Made by a program: the position numbers and the translations under genes
DNA from: an uncultured Clostridium sp.
Lineage (GTDB): Bacteria > Bacillota > Clostridia > TANB77 > CAG-508
Direction: 5' to 3'
Assembly (NCBI GenBank): GCA_930987745.1
Contig: CAKNKX010000017.1
Location: 1 to 33,159 of the forward strand
Length of the DNA stretch: 33,159 nt
Part shown: in pieces, positions 1 through 8,988 of the stretch
Numbering within the stretch: position 1 is the first letter of the stretch
How the letters are laid out: every line of letters starts with the position of its first letter
The notes under the pieces: generated by a model
What the model saw: only the letters and a program-made list of their open reading frames with translations
Database searches by the model: none
Told to the model about the DNA's origin: nothing

Positions 1-842
1 ATCCACCATGTTGCATAAGTACTAAATTTAAATCCTTTTGTATAGTCAAATTTTTCAACAGCTTTAATTAATCCCATATTTCCTTCTTGAATTAAATCTA
101 GAAATAACATTCCTCTTCCTACATATTTTTTAGCTATACTTACTACTAATCTTAAGTTTGATTCTGCTAATTTCTTTTTAGCTTCTTCATCACCTTTTAA
201 AATTCTTTTTGCTAAGTCAAGCTCTTCATCAAATGTTAAAAGTGGAACTCTACCTATTTCTCTTAAATACATTCTAACTGGGTCATCTACATTTATTCCT
301 TCATAAGTTGTATCTGTAATTTCATCTAATTTTAAGTTTTCTACTTCTTTTAAGTCCTCTATATCTGGCTCTTCACCTAAATCATCATTTAACAAATCTA
401 CACCTAATTCTTCAAATGCATCAAATACTTTGTCTATTTGGTCTGGATTTACATCATCTAATTCTGATGCTAAATCTCCATATGTTATTTGACCTTTTTC
501 TTTTGCTTTTTTAAGGATTTTATTTACTTTTTCTTGTTTTAATTTTTCGCCCTCATCATCTTTTTCTTTTATTTCTTTTTCGCCATTTTCCTTTTTTAAT
601 TCTTCTTTTTCTTTTTCAATCTTGCTTACTGCTTTTTTCTTTGTTACTTTTCTTGCTTCTTCCATTTTTTCTAGTTTTTTATTTTCTTTACTTTTTTCTT
701 CTTTTTTCTCTTTTTCTGCTTTATCTGTTTTAACTGTTTTTTCAGGTTTTTTAGCCTTTTCTATTTTTTCTTTCTTTTCTTCTTTTTTTACTACTTTTTT
801 AGTTTCCTTTTCTTCTAATAATTCCTCTTTCTTCTTTGCCAT
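1..842 (-). CDS. rpoD: RNA polymerase primary sigma factor RpoD (5' part; runs off the window)
   Basis: Housekeeping sigma factor that directs RNA polymerase to -35/-10 promoters. The minus frame is open from ATG at 842 to the window edge, giving about 280 residues. The first ~95 residues are a Lys/Glu-rich low-complexity extension. A region 1.1-like segment follows ([17 protein letters not shown]), then an acidic linker, region 1.2 ([17 protein letters not shown]) and region 2 ([49 protein letters not shown]), where the window ends. These are diagnostic for RpoD/SigA. A GGGGTG Shine-Dalgarno sits 10 nt before the ATG. It lies 13 nt after dnaG, the classic Firmicute dnaG-rpoD pair. The charged N-terminal tail is longer than in Bacillus SigA; its role is unknown. 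Identity is certain; the 3' part is outside the window. Confidence 0.96.
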   Translation of the reverse strand, partial: MAKKKEELLEEKETKKVVKKEEKKEKIEKAKKPEKTVKTDKAEKEKKEEKSKENKKLEKMEEARKVTKKKAVSKIEKEKEELKKENGEKEIKEKDDEGEKLKQEKVNKILKKAKEKGQITYGDLASELDDVNPDQIDKVFDAFEELGVDLLNDDLGEEPDIEDLKEVENLKLDEITDTTYEGINVDDPVRMYLREIGRVPLLTFDEELDLAKRILKGDEEAKKKLAESNLRLVVSIAKKYVGRGMLFLDLIQEGNMGLIKAVEKFDYTKGFKFSTYATWW

Positions 843-855
843 TAATTTTTCACCC

Positions 856-2643
856 CTATTTCATTTTTGCTAAGCTTATTATTATATTACTTAGCTCACT
901 TTCCATTTCTTTTTTTTCAATTTCATCTAACTGCTCATTTTCTAGCTTTTCTAGAATTTCAAATTTTCTGTCATTTAATTTTTCTTTTTGATAAGTTTTC
1001 ATAATATCATCTATTGCTTTTTCTAAGTCTGTTATTTCATAATCTTCTGCCATAATCTTTGTAATATGACTTTGTTCTTCTTCTGACATTTGGTCTAAAA
1101 TTGCATTTACATTATTATTTTCGTTTTCAAATTCGTGATAAATCTTTTTAGCAATTTCTTTGTTTAATTCATCTTTAAAGTCCTCTATCTTTATATTTTG
1201 CTTTATAATCTGAAAAATATTCAAATCACCACTAAGAAGAATTGATAAAATTGTATTTTCTCTTCTTTTTACTGATTCTGATACAGAAGTTTCATGGATT
1301 TTTCTGTGATTTACAACCGGTCTTGCCTTTTCTAGAGTTTTATCAGATGTAGTTTCTCTATAGTTTATTTTATTTACTTCTGCATAAATTGCTTCTTTTG
1401 AAATATCATAATCTTTTGCAATTTTTTCTATGTATACTTCTCTTTCCATTGTGTTATCAACTTTTGCAATTATTTTTGCTATTTCATTTAAGAATTTTAT
1501 TTTATCACTTGTGTTTTCCAAATTAAGATTTTTCTTTAAAACTTTGACTTTAAATTCAACTACTGAAAGTGCTTTATCAATTAGAGCTTGAAATCTAGCA
1601 TTTCCATATTTTATAACAAACTCATCTGGGTCTTTTGCGCCTTCCATTTGAAGTATCCTAATATCACATCCCATATTTTGCAATATGTCTAATGCCCTTA
1701 ATTTTGCTGTTAAACCTGCTTCATCAGAATCGTAACTTAAAATTATTTGGTTTGTATTTTTTCGAAGTAAATATCCTTGTTGCTGAGTCATTGCAGTTCC
1801 TAGTGCTGCAACTACATTGTGTATTCCTCTTTGATGAAGTGAAATAACATCCATATAACCTTCTACTATTAAAAGCTTGTCTCTTATGTTATATTTTTTT
1901 GCAACATTTAAACCATATAGGTGTCTACCTTTACTATACACAATATTTTCTGGTGAGTTAATATATTTTGGTTTTGAATCATCTAAAACTCTACCACCAA
2001 ATGCTATTACTCTTCCTCTTGCATCACATATTGGAAACATCAGCCTATTTCTATATCTGTCTATATATGTTCCATTGTCATTTTTGTTTACTAATCCTGA
2101 TTCTAGAATTTCTCTATCTTGAAATCCTTCTTTTTTTAATGCTCTATACAATTCGTCAAACTTTCCTGAATATCCTATTTGAAATGATTTTAATGTTTCG
2201 TTATTTAGTTTTCTTTTTTTTACATATTCTTGTGCTGGCTTTGCTTCAGGCTTGTACAAATTTTCATGATAAAATTTTGCAGTAAATTCATTTACCTTAT
2301 ACACTTTAGCTTTTAATTCTTCTCTTACAGAATCTCCTTTGTTTTCTAATGTTGGTAATTGAATATTTGACCTTTCTGCTAACATTTGTACTGCTTCTAC
2401 AAAATTTATTCCTTCAATTTTAGTTAAAAATGTAAATACATTTCCTCCTACTCCACAACCAAAGCAATGAAAAATTTGTTTATCTGGTGAAACAGAAAAT
2501 GATGGTGATTTTTCATTATGAAACGGACATAATCCAAAGTAATTTCTGCCACTTCTTTTTAGTCTTACATATTGTGAAACAATGTCTACAATATCGTTTG
2601 TTTGTCTTACTTCTTCTATTATCTCATCACTATACCTTGGCAT
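856..2643 (-). CDS. dnaG: DNA primase DnaG
   Basis: Synthesises RNA primers for replication with the replicative helicase. The N-terminus shows the CHC2 zinc finger ([13 protein letters not shown] ... [10 protein letters not shown]). A TOPRIM catalytic core follows, with [17 protein letters not shown] (metal-binding Glu) and SYDSDEAG (acidic pair), then a helicase-interacting C-terminal part. About 595 residues, the usual family length. I chose ATG 2643 (MPRYSDEII) because a GAGGAG Shine-Dalgarno lies 5 nt upstream; an in-frame ATG at 2664 has none. It is first in the dnaG-rpoD pair. No in-frame CGG codon occurs: the one CCGG in the gene is read as CCG (Pro). Confidence 0.96.
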   Translation of the reverse strand: MPRYSDEIIEEVRQTNDIVDIVSQYVRLKRSGRNYFGLCPFHNEKSPSFSVSPDKQIFHCFGCGVGGNVFTFLTKIEGINFVEAVQMLAERSNIQLPTLENKGDSVREELKAKVYKVNEFTAKFYHENLYKPEAKPAQEYVKKRKLNNETLKSFQIGYSGKFDELYRALKKEGFQDREILESGLVNKNDNGTYIDRYRNRLMFPICDARGRVIAFGGRVLDDSKPKYINSPENIVYSKGRHLYGLNVAKKYNIRDKLLIVEGYMDVISLHQRGIHNVVAALGTAMTQQQGYLLRKNTNQIILSYDSDEAGLTAKLRALDILQNMGCDIRILQMEGAKDPDEFVIKYGNARFQALIDKALSVVEFKVKVLKKNLNLENTSDKIKFLNEIAKIIAKVDNTMEREVYIEKIAKDYDISKEAIYAEVNKINYRETTSDKTLEKARPVVNHRKIHETSVSESVKRRENTILSILLSGDLNIFQIIKQNIKIEDFKDELNKEIAKKIYHEFENENNNVNAILDQMSEEEQSHITKIMAEDYEITDLEKAIDDIMKTYQKEKLNDRKFEILEKLENEQLDEIEKKEMESELSNIIISLAKMK

Positions 2644-2778
2644 TTTCTCCTCACTTTCCTTCATTCTTCATTTTTTTCTACACTATTATATTATTCGACG
2701 CATTTTACATAAATCCTTCCCAATATTACAAAAAAATTATCAAAGGTTTTCTTTGATAATCTTTTCTTTATTTTTATC

Positions 2779-4384
2779 TTAATTTTCAACAAATGTTGGA
2801 TAACCATTTTCTCCTAAGGTCCATGTTTTCCACTCTGTCGGGTAACTTCCTGATTCATCTTTGTAATTATTTAATAAGTTTACGACCTCTTGCATTTCCA
2901 TATCTTTTACATCTGTTATTCCTGTTAAATCTTGTGTTACTCCTGATAGTTCTGAATTATAATAACAACTTGTCATACTGCTAGTACTTTCCCCTATTAC
3001 ACTTGGTTTAGTTTGTCCTGAAATTACTTTTCCAAAGTTATAGCAATTTGTTATTGTTTTACCTCCTATTCCTTTTGCTGTTGCATAGCTTATTCCTGAA
3101 TGACCAATCTGACTAATTTCTCCTAAGTTATAACAATTTTCACAAATGATTGAAGGAGCATATTCATCAGATACTATTCCTGCAGCTTTCCATACATTTG
3201 CATTCACATTTCCAATATTATACGAATTTTTTATATTAATATTTCCGATCTGCTTGCCCTATAAGTCCTCCTGCATAGCCACCTGTACTTTTTATACTTC
3301 CCAAATTATAACATCCATTTACTTTTCCAGAAGCTCTACCTGCAATTCCTCCCGTATTGTTATTTCCTGTAACATTCCCTAGATTATAGCAATTATTTAA
3401 TTCTCTTGCTTGCTGACCACCATCTCCAAAAATTCCTCCTGCATATGATTTTTTTGATGTAATTATAGCTTTATTATAGCAGTTATTATAATAACTCTGT
3501 TCAGATACTCCGGCAATTCCTCCTGCTATATTATTTGTACTTGTTATACTTCCTGTTACTCCTAAATTATTAATTTTTGTCTGCCATGTTCTTCCAAATA
3601 CTCCTGCATACCCTTCTGTATTAATATATAAATTCCTAATCTCCTTGTTATTTCCTTCAAATGTTCCTCTAAATCTTCCAGTTGAAGTAGAAATACCTAT
3701 TGGTATAAATCCTTCTCCTGTTGTCAAATTATTTTTCAATTCTTCTACAGAATTACAACTACTTATCAATCCTTCAGTAGATATTTTACCATTTACATAT
3801 GACCTATTAGAGTTAAAATCTAATGTTTGCATTAAAATCACATATGAAACTGTTTTATTATTATTTATTCTATTTGAGAAATCACATAAGTCCTCTATAC
3901 ACCATATTTCATATGGTTCATCTACTGTTCCTGCAAGTTCTTTGCCATTTTCGTCTTTTGTTATATCTCCTGGTGATTTATCTGTTACTATATTATCATA
4001 ACTCAAAATGTTCCCATCTTTATCTACAATATAGTATCTATTACTCTCTTCAAATAATACTTCAAATTCTTCTCCTATATCTGTTACATCTGCTTTTTCA
4101 TTTGTATGTTTATCTATAGCACTTTGAAATTCTTCTTCTTCTAAATTTCCTCTATTTTTTTTTCCCATTGCTTCTACTGTTGATATATCTATTATTTCTT
4201 TTTCTTGTGATATTTCTGTTTCTTCTTTTGCACTTTGTGCCCCGCCTATTATTCCATTACTTCCTGTTATTGCTCCTATTGTTATTCCTGCTAAAATTAA
4301 TAAAACTATTATTGTTGTTATTAATGCTATTAAGGTTATTCCTCTTTCTTGTTTTCTTTTTTCTTTTTCTAAAAATCTTAACAT
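2779..4384 (-). CDS. Type IV pilin-like secreted protein with GLUG repeats, read through a +1 frameshift
   Basis: The N-terminus is a prepilin-like leader and hydrophobic helix: a basic stretch, then RGITLIALITTIIVLLILAG, with a likely prepilin-peptidase cut after Gly15, followed by SNGIIGGAQSAK as in clostridial pseudopilins. After a linker come at least five GLUG-type repeats of the form AGGIAG...NNCYNLGNV, common in cell-surface or adhesin proteins. The frame breaks at codon 380 (CGG, bases 3247-3245). Omitting C3247 gives segments 3248-4384 and 2779-3246, joined as one 534-residue protein with repeats continuing across the join (GGLIGQAD-GNINIKNSYNIGNV) and a C-terminus GENGYPTFVEN. GGAGG sits 8 nt before the ATG. 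The surface-exposure role is inferred; the ligand is unknown. A simple pseudogene is possible, but the site matches five others here exactly. Confidence 0.75.
3244..3247 (-). other. +1 frameshift site CGGA (pilin-like gene)
   Basis: Reading GCA GAT CGG AAA TAT TAA in frame stops two codons after CGG. Skipping the C gives GAT GGA AAT ATT AAT and restores the GLUG repeat protein. Confidence 0.8.
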
Positions 4385-4423
4385 TCTTTTTCCTCCTTAG
4401 AATTTTTATTTTAAAACGCAAAA

Positions 4424-4470
4424 AAACAGGAAGAAAAACCTATCTTTTTTAATAGGTTTCTTTCCTGTTT
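4424..4470 (-). terminator. Rho-independent terminator or attenuator upstream of the pilin-like gene
   Basis: An ~18-bp near-perfect inverted repeat (AAACAGGAA...CCTA / TAGG...TTCCTGTTT) is followed on the minus strand by a run of T. It lies after the small leader ORF and only about 40 nt before the pilin-like start. It could end transcription from the alarmone synthetase or act as an attenuator for the pilin-like gene. Confidence 0.75.
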
Positions 4471-4528
4471 ATATATCTTTATTTTATTTAATTTTTCTTG
4501 TTTTCCTGCTTTTCTTACAAGCCTTTTG

Positions 4529-4603
4529 TCATTTAGTAAACATAAAGTGTGTGTGTGTGTGTGTGTGTACTCCTGCAAGGCTTACGGCCACTTTGTTTTT
4601 CAT
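4529..4603 (-). CDS. Putative 24-residue leader peptide containing a His-Thr dinucleotide-repeat tract
   Basis: This is a minus-strand ATG-TGA ORF with AAGGAG 8 nt upstream. The product begins MKNKVAVSLAGV, followed by HTHTHTH encoded by an (AC)11 run, then FMFTK. A change of the AC copy number shifts the frame. One alternative frame stays open for about 40 more codons into the terminator region. A CCTT/AAGG inverted repeat (AAGCCTT ... AAGGCTT) flanks the repeat, so the RNA may fold. I recognise no homologue. It may be a translated leader controlling the pilin-like gene downstream, or a chance ORF. The ribosome-binding site is the best support. Confidence 0.4.
   Translation of the reverse strand: MKNKVAVSLAGVHTHTHTHFMFTK
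4547..4568. repeat. (GT)11 / (AC)11 dinucleotide microsatellite
   Basis: Eleven perfect GT units on the plus strand stand out in a genome whose simple tracts are otherwise A/T. Such tracts are prone to slipped-strand change. It lies within the 24-codon leader ORF, ~160 nt upstream of the pilin-like start. Confidence 0.95.
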
Positions 4604-4691
4604 TGCTTTTCTCCTTATTCTTTCTTTTTTCTTTTGATTTCTTATGTTTTAGTTATATCATTTATTCTTTTATCTTGTCAAGATTTTTAAC

Positions 4692-5360
4692 TTAAGAATT
4701 TAATAACATCATTTTAGTATCTAACTTATTTATAGTTTTTGCACAATTTATCCACTCTTTTGCTTGTTTTTTTGTTGGTTCTTCTTTAGGCTTATACATC
4801 ATTTTATGTTCTAGACTAGACCAAAAGTCCATTGCCATAGTTCTTATTTGAACTTCTACTTTAACATAGATTAACTCTTGTGATAACATAACAGGAACTC
4901 TAACAATTAAATGATATGCAGTATATCCGCTTTCCTTTGGATTTACTATATAATCTTTTTCTTTTACTGTTTCTATTCCAGGTATATTTTGAATTAAATT
5001 TTTTATAGTATATATATCACTTTGTAATGGACATATTACTCTTATACCTGCTATGTCATTAATATTATTTATCATCTCTTTATAATCTAATTCTAAGTTT
5101 TTCTTTTTCATTTTTTTGATTATACTATCTGGTTCTTTTATTCTTGTATTTACATGGTCTATTAAATCATAATCATAGAAAAGTTTTGATTCTTCTTTAA
5201 ATATTTCTATTTTTGTATTTAATTCTTTAATTGCCATTTTATAAACAAACATTAATTTCTGAAAAGTATCATCATCTTCTGTCACAATTTCACTATAATC
5301 TAAGAAATTTTTCAGGTCAACTAAATCTGTTTTTTCCTTCATTTTTATTTTCATACACAT
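4692..5360 (-). CDS. Small alarmone synthetase, RelQ/YjbM-like (p)ppGpp synthetase
   Basis: Transfers pyrophosphate from ATP to GDP/GTP to make (p)ppGpp, the stringent-response alarmone. At 222 residues it holds only a RelA/SpoT synthetase domain, with no hydrolase, TGS or ACT domain, so it is a SAS and not the long Rel. Visible motifs: HVNTRIKEPDSIIKKM (substrate lysines), NDIAGIRVICP, ESGYTAYHLIVRVP, and VEVQIRTMAMDFWSSLEHKM with the catalytic EVQIRT...H. The C-terminal helix is as in RelQ. The ATG at 5360 has GGAG 4 nt upstream; an ATG two codons later (5354) is an equal candidate. It stands alone between terminators. Confident family call; RelQ versus RelP is less sure. Confidence 0.88.
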   Translation of the reverse strand: MCMKIKMKEKTDLVDLKNFLDYSEIVTEDDDTFQKLMFVYKMAIKELNTKIEIFKEESKLFYDYDLIDHVNTRIKEPDSIIKKMKKKNLELDYKEMINNINDIAGIRVICPLQSDIYTIKNLIQNIPGIETVKEKDYIVNPKESGYTAYHLIVRVPVMLSQELIYVKVEVQIRTMAMDFWSSLEHKMMYKPKEEPTKKQAKEWINCAKTINKLDTKMMLLNS

Positions 5361-5485
5361 TCAACTCCTTAATTTTGTTTTTATATGTATTTCCTTCTTA
5401 GTATATGCTATATATTATCCATATATTGTTATCAAAATACATTACTTATGTGTTTCTTTTGTGAAAGTTTTCTTAAATAAAAATT

Positions 5486-5525
5486 AAAATTAGCAATATG
5501 AGCTTTATTTCACATTGCTAATTTT
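5486..5525 (-). terminator. Terminator after proS
   Basis: Inverted repeat AAAATTAGCAAT...ATTGCTAATTTT just beyond the proS stop (5529), followed by a T-rich run on the minus strand. Confidence 0.8.
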
Positions 5526-5528
5526 CTA

Positions 5529-6809
5529 TTATTTTAATTTTTCTATTAATTCATCTATTGTTACTTCTTCTTTTTTACCTGTTTTTATTTCTTCTAATTC
5601 TACTTTTTCTCCTTCTTGTCTATCTCCAATAACTACTAAATATGGTGTTCCTAAAACTTTACAATCTTTCATTTTAGCTCCTATTGTAACTTTTTCTCTA
5701 TCATCTAAGATTGCTTTTATTCCATTTTTATTTAGAGTTTCATAAAGATTATTTGCAAATTCTACTTTTTCTTCATTCTCCATCTTTGGAACTATTTGAA
5801 CTTTAAATGGTGCAACTGTTTCTGGTATAGAAAAACCACATGGTCCCCATTTTTCATCATTTATTAAACATTTTTCATATAAAGCTGCTAATGTTCTACT
5901 TACACCAATTCCATAACATCCCATATAGTATAAAGATTCTTTTCCTTCTTGATTTGTAAATTTTCCATTCATTATTTCAGAATATCTTGTTCCTAATTGG
6001 AAGATATGTCCTAATTCCATTGTTCTTATTTCTTTAAAGTTTGAAATATCTTCTATTCCATATTCTTCTTTTAAATATTCTTTATAATCTTCTCTTTCTA
6101 AAATTTCAGTATTTAAACCTATTTTTGTTTTTTCATCATATAGGATTTTATCTTCACCTTGGTCTGAAATTAGCATAAATTCTTCTGATTTTTTTCCTCC
6201 CATTGCTCCGTTGTCTGCGACAATTGGAATTACATCTAAACCTATTTTTTGGAAGATTTCTAAAAATGCTTTTCTTACATTTTCATAAGATTTTGCCATT
6301 CCTTCCTCATTTTCATCAAAGCTATATGCATCAAGCATTGGAAAAGCTTTTCCACGAAGTAAATATCCTCTTGTTCTTATTTCATTTCTGAATTTTTCTC
6401 CAATTTGATAGTATGTAACAGGTAAGTTTTTATATGATTTTAGTTTTTCTCTTGCAAATTCTAACATTGCTTCTTCACCTGTTGGTGCTAAGCAAAATGT
6501 TCCTTTGTTTGACTCAGTAATTAGCATTGTTCCATCATTTACATAGTGGTCATATCTTCCAGAGTTTTTCCATATTGTATCTGGTTGAAGTGTTGGAAGT
6601 AAAACTTCTATACAACCATATTTATTTAAAGTATCTACTACTATTTTTTCTATATTTCTTCTTACTAAAAGTGGTATTGTACCATATCCAAAAAGTCCTG
6701 CTCCATATTGAACTAATTGCCCAGTTTGAAGTAATATACTTTGTCCTGGATACATTTCGTCTATATTATTTAATTTTGTTGTTCCCATTCCTGTTAATGA
6801 TAATTTCAT
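5529..6809 (-). CDS. proS: Prolyl-tRNA synthetase, short form without the editing (INS) domain
   Basis: Charges tRNA-Pro with proline. It has the class II core: motif 1 region (GYGTIPLLVRRNIEKIV), the proline-binding APTGEE, motif 2 (GEKFRNEIRTRGYLLRGKAF), motif 3 (GCYGIGVSRTLAAL), and the anticodon-binding domain (FKVQIVPK ... ILDDREKVTIGAKMKDCKVLGTPYLVVIGDR). It is 426 residues. Bacterial-type ProRS is usually ~565 because of an INS editing domain between motifs 2 and 3. Here NGAMGGKKSEEFM runs into the motif-3 half with only a short linker, so INS is absent and mischarged Ala-tRNA-Pro must be cleared otherwise. AAGGA precedes the ATG. It is 14 nt downstream of scpB, probably the same transcript. 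Confidence 0.93.
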   Translation of the reverse strand: MKLSLTGMGTTKLNNIDEMYPGQSILLQTGQLVQYGAGLFGYGTIPLLVRRNIEKIVVDTLNKYGCIEVLLPTLQPDTIWKNSGRYDHYVNDGTMLITESNKGTFCLAPTGEEAMLEFAREKLKSYKNLPVTYYQIGEKFRNEIRTRGYLLRGKAFPMLDAYSFDENEEGMAKSYENVRKAFLEIFQKIGLDVIPIVADNGAMGGKKSEEFMLISDQGEDKILYDEKTKIGLNTEILEREDYKEYLKEEYGIEDISNFKEIRTMELGHIFQLGTRYSEIMNGKFTNQEGKESLYYMGCYGIGVSRTLAALYEKCLINDEKWGPCGFSIPETVAPFKVQIVPKMENEEKVEFANNLYETLNKNGIKAILDDREKVTIGAKMKDCKVLGTPYLVVIGDRQEGEKVELEEIKTGKKEEVTIDELIEKLK

Positions 6810-6823
6810 ATTAATCCTTCTTT

Positions 6824-7441
6824 CTAATTATTATTTTCTTCATTTTCGTTTTTATCTATTTTTTCCTCTTCCCTTTCGGGATTTGCTCCCTCTAATTCAT
6901 CTATTACAATTTGTTTGTTTTCATCTAATTTATATCTTGGAAGTTCTGGTAAATCATCTAAAGAACTATATCCAAACATTTTTAGAAATTCATTTGTTGT
7001 TTTATATGACATAGGTTTTCCTGGCAAGTCTAATTTTCCTGCTTCTTCTATTAAACCATATTCCAAAAGTTTATATACGCAAGCATCTGCTGAAACTCCT
7101 CTTATATCTTCTATCTCCGCTCTTGTTATTCTAGGGTTATATGCAATAATTGCAAGAGTTTCTAATGCTGCTCCAGACAAATTTGGTTTACTTCTTTTAT
7201 CTAGAACAGGATATATATATTGGTATAAGTCTTTTTTTGTACATAATTGATATGAATCATTAAGTTTTATTATTTCTATTCCTCTATTTTCAGTTTTATA
7301 TTCTTCTTGCATACTAGAAATTATCTTTTCTAAATCATCTTCTGAAATCTCTAATGCTAAAACTAATTCATTTTTAGTTACTTCTCTTCCAGCTGCAAAA
7401 AGTATTGCTTCAATTACTCCTTTTATTTTATCTATATCCAT
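6824..7441 (-). CDS. scpB: Segregation and condensation protein ScpB
   Basis: Kleisin-associated winged-helix protein that, with ScpA and SMC, compacts and segregates the chromosome. 205 residues, family length. Typical ScpB signatures are IEAILFAAGREVTKNEL, the repeated winged-helix segment GAALETLAIIAYNPRITRAEIEDIRGV, YKLLEYGLIEEAGKLDLPGKPMSYKTTNEFLKMFGYSSLDDLPELP, and an acidic C-terminal tail. The usual partner scpA is not next to it in this window. AAAGGT lies 9 nt before the ATG. No in-frame CGG. Confidence 0.93.
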   Translation of the reverse strand: MDIDKIKGVIEAILFAAGREVTKNELVLALEISEDDLEKIISSMQEEYKTENRGIEIIKLNDSYQLCTKKDLYQYIYPVLDKRSKPNLSGAALETLAIIAYNPRITRAEIEDIRGVSADACVYKLLEYGLIEEAGKLDLPGKPMSYKTTNEFLKMFGYSSLDDLPELPRYKLDENKQIVIDELEGANPEREEEKIDKNENEENNN

Positions 7442-7691
7442 TATTTTTTACCTTTCTTATTTTTATTTAACGGTTATATTATCCCACGAAATACTAGATA
7501 TGTCAATATTCTTAAGGAATCTTAATTATATCTTTTTGTGTAAAAAAAGTGTAAAAAAAGTCGAATATTGTCAAAACTTTATTATTTACAAATTATGTAT
7601 TTTATGTTATATTTATTTTGCTTTCGAATAGAAAGCACTCATTTTTTACTCTATATTTTTTAAATACTATATCATTTTTTAATCAAAGGAG

Positions 7692-8467
7692 GTGTTAAGT
7701 GCAAATAATACTATTTTACTAAAGCCAAAATATGATGTCGTTTTTCAAAGTCTTTTTTCTGATAAAAATAAAATTAAATTGGTAGGCTTGACCTTTTAGC
7801 CGAATCTTCTGATAAAAGTTTAATTCATATTGAACTTCAACTAGTTGATTATTTCAATACTATCCCTAGATTACTTTATTCTTCTTGTCAATTAATTTCT
7901 AAACAACTTTCCCGTGGTGATGATTATTCTAATCTTAAAAAAACTATCACAATTGGTCTTTTAAATTATGAGTTAGAAGAATTAAAAGATTTAAATAAAA
8001 TGCATACTATTTGGCATTTTTATGAAGATAATCACAAAGAAAAACAATTGACAAATTTACAGGAATTACATATAATAGATATGACTAAGGCAAATTTTAC
8101 TTATAACAAAAATCATAATGATATATTGGCCCAATGGATTTTATTTATCTTAGATCCAAATCAAAGGGAGGTTAAATCTATTATGGGAGAAAATAAAGAA
8201 TTAAAACAAACTAACAAAAAGTTAGAAAATATTAGTAATGATGAAGATATCAAAAAGCAAGCTGAAATTCTTGAAAGATGGGAACGAGAAGAAAAATGGA
8301 ATAAAAATTCTGTTTATGAGAAAGCAAAATCTGATGGAATACTTGAAGGAGAAAAATCAGAAAAAGAAAAAATTATTAAATCTATGCTAAAAGAAAATTT
8401 GCCTATAAATATGATTTCTAGAATAACCGGATTATCAGAAAAAGAGATTAAAAAATTTATTGTTTAA
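7692..8467 (+). pseudogene. Rpn-family (PD-(D/E)XK nuclease / transposase-like) pseudogene
   Basis: The Rpn/TIGR01784 type is recognisable by NNTILLKPKYDVVFQSLFSDKNK at the start. It then jumps to GRLDLLAESSDKSLIHIELQ and YFNTIPRLLYSSCQLISKQL, and ends in a charged C-terminal helix. The N-terminal frame stops shortly after DKNKIKL (TAG 7798-7800). The rest continues in another frame from about 7781, and the segment usually separating these two motifs is missing. So there is a deletion plus frame change near 7770-7784, not a CGG event. The Glu-x-Gln catalytic motif (HIELQ) survives in the 3' fragment, whose first ATG is at 8000. Such genes are multicopy and recombination-associated. Start GTG 7692 is tentative, after AAAGGAG. 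Confidence 0.7.
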
Positions 8468-8485
8468 CTTCTTTAATTATATCTA

Positions 8486-8530
8486 AACCACCCTTAACTA
8501 TTATTTGAAAAATAGTTATAGGTGGTTTTT
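8486..8530 (+). terminator. Terminator after the Rpn pseudogene
   Basis: Stem AACCACC...AACTAT / ATAGTT...GGTGGTT followed by TTT. Confidence 0.8.
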
Positions 8531-8608
8531 ATATATCTTTTTATTTTCTTGCACATTTAATTTTTATGTGTTAATATTTAGTTAGATTAAAGATTTCGGA
8601 GGTATATT

Positions 8609-8794
8609 ATGGAGGAAAAGAAAAAATTAGAAATTGTAAATGGAGATGGTTCAAATCTAGATATTTCTCCTGCTTATGACCATTTAAATGCAGGAACACC
8701 TAAATCTTCTGATGAAAAACCTGAACATATTGTTGTTCCAAAAGAACATAAAAAGAAAAAAGATAAAAAAGATGATGAAGAAGATAAGAAATAG
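8609..8794 (+). CDS. Small charged protein of unknown function
   Basis: A 61-residue ORF with a good Shine-Dalgarno (CGGAGG, 7 nt spacing) and its own terminator, so likely real. The N-terminal half is ordinary (LEIVNGDGSNLDISPAYDHL); the last ~18 residues are almost all Lys, Asp and Glu. It has no signal peptide, membrane segment or cysteines. I do not recognise the family. It faces the rubredoxin gene convergently across a shared terminator. Confidence 0.6.
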   Translation: MEEKKKLEIVNGDGSNLDISPAYDHLNAGTPKSSDEKPEHIVVPKEHKKKKDKKDDEEDKK

Positions 8795-8820
8795 GACTGC
8801 TAATTTTTAGATGCAGTCCT
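8793..8820. terminator. Bidirectional terminator
   Basis: Stem AGGACTGC / GCAGTCCT with AT-rich tails on both sides, between convergent genes; it overlaps the stop codon of the small protein. Confidence 0.8.
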
Positions 8821-8838
8821 ATTTTAATATATTGGATA

Positions 8839-8976
8839 TTATTCTTCTACTTTTTCAAACATTTCTTTTCCAACTCCACATAATGGGCATGTCCAATCTT
8901 CTGGTAAGTCAGCAAATTTTGTTCCTTCTTTTTCTTCATCATAAATATATCCACATACTGTACATCTATATTTCAT
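8839..8976 (-). CDS. Rubredoxin
   Basis: A 45-residue one-iron electron carrier. Two CxxC-type knuckles ([11 protein letters not shown] and [10 protein letters not shown]) bind Fe(Cys)4. The central LPEDW is typical. At 45 residues it is slightly shorter than the usual ~52. It starts 12 nt after the flavodiiron gene with a GGGGGTG Shine-Dalgarno, so it is very likely the electron donor to that enzyme in O2/NO reduction. Confidence 0.95.
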   Translation of the reverse strand: MKYRCTVCGYIYDEEKEGTKFADLPEDWTCPLCGVGKEMFEKVEE

Positions 8977-8988
8977 ACCTTTCACCCC

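Noticed and set aside
622..873. Plus-strand ORF of Phe/Ser-rich sequence
   Set aside because: Antisense shadow of the Lys/Glu-rich rpoD N-terminus.
4500..4690. c-di-GMP riboswitch before the pilin-like gene
   Set aside because: I looked for the conserved GEMM core sequences and did not find them; only the microsatellite ORF and terminator are seen.
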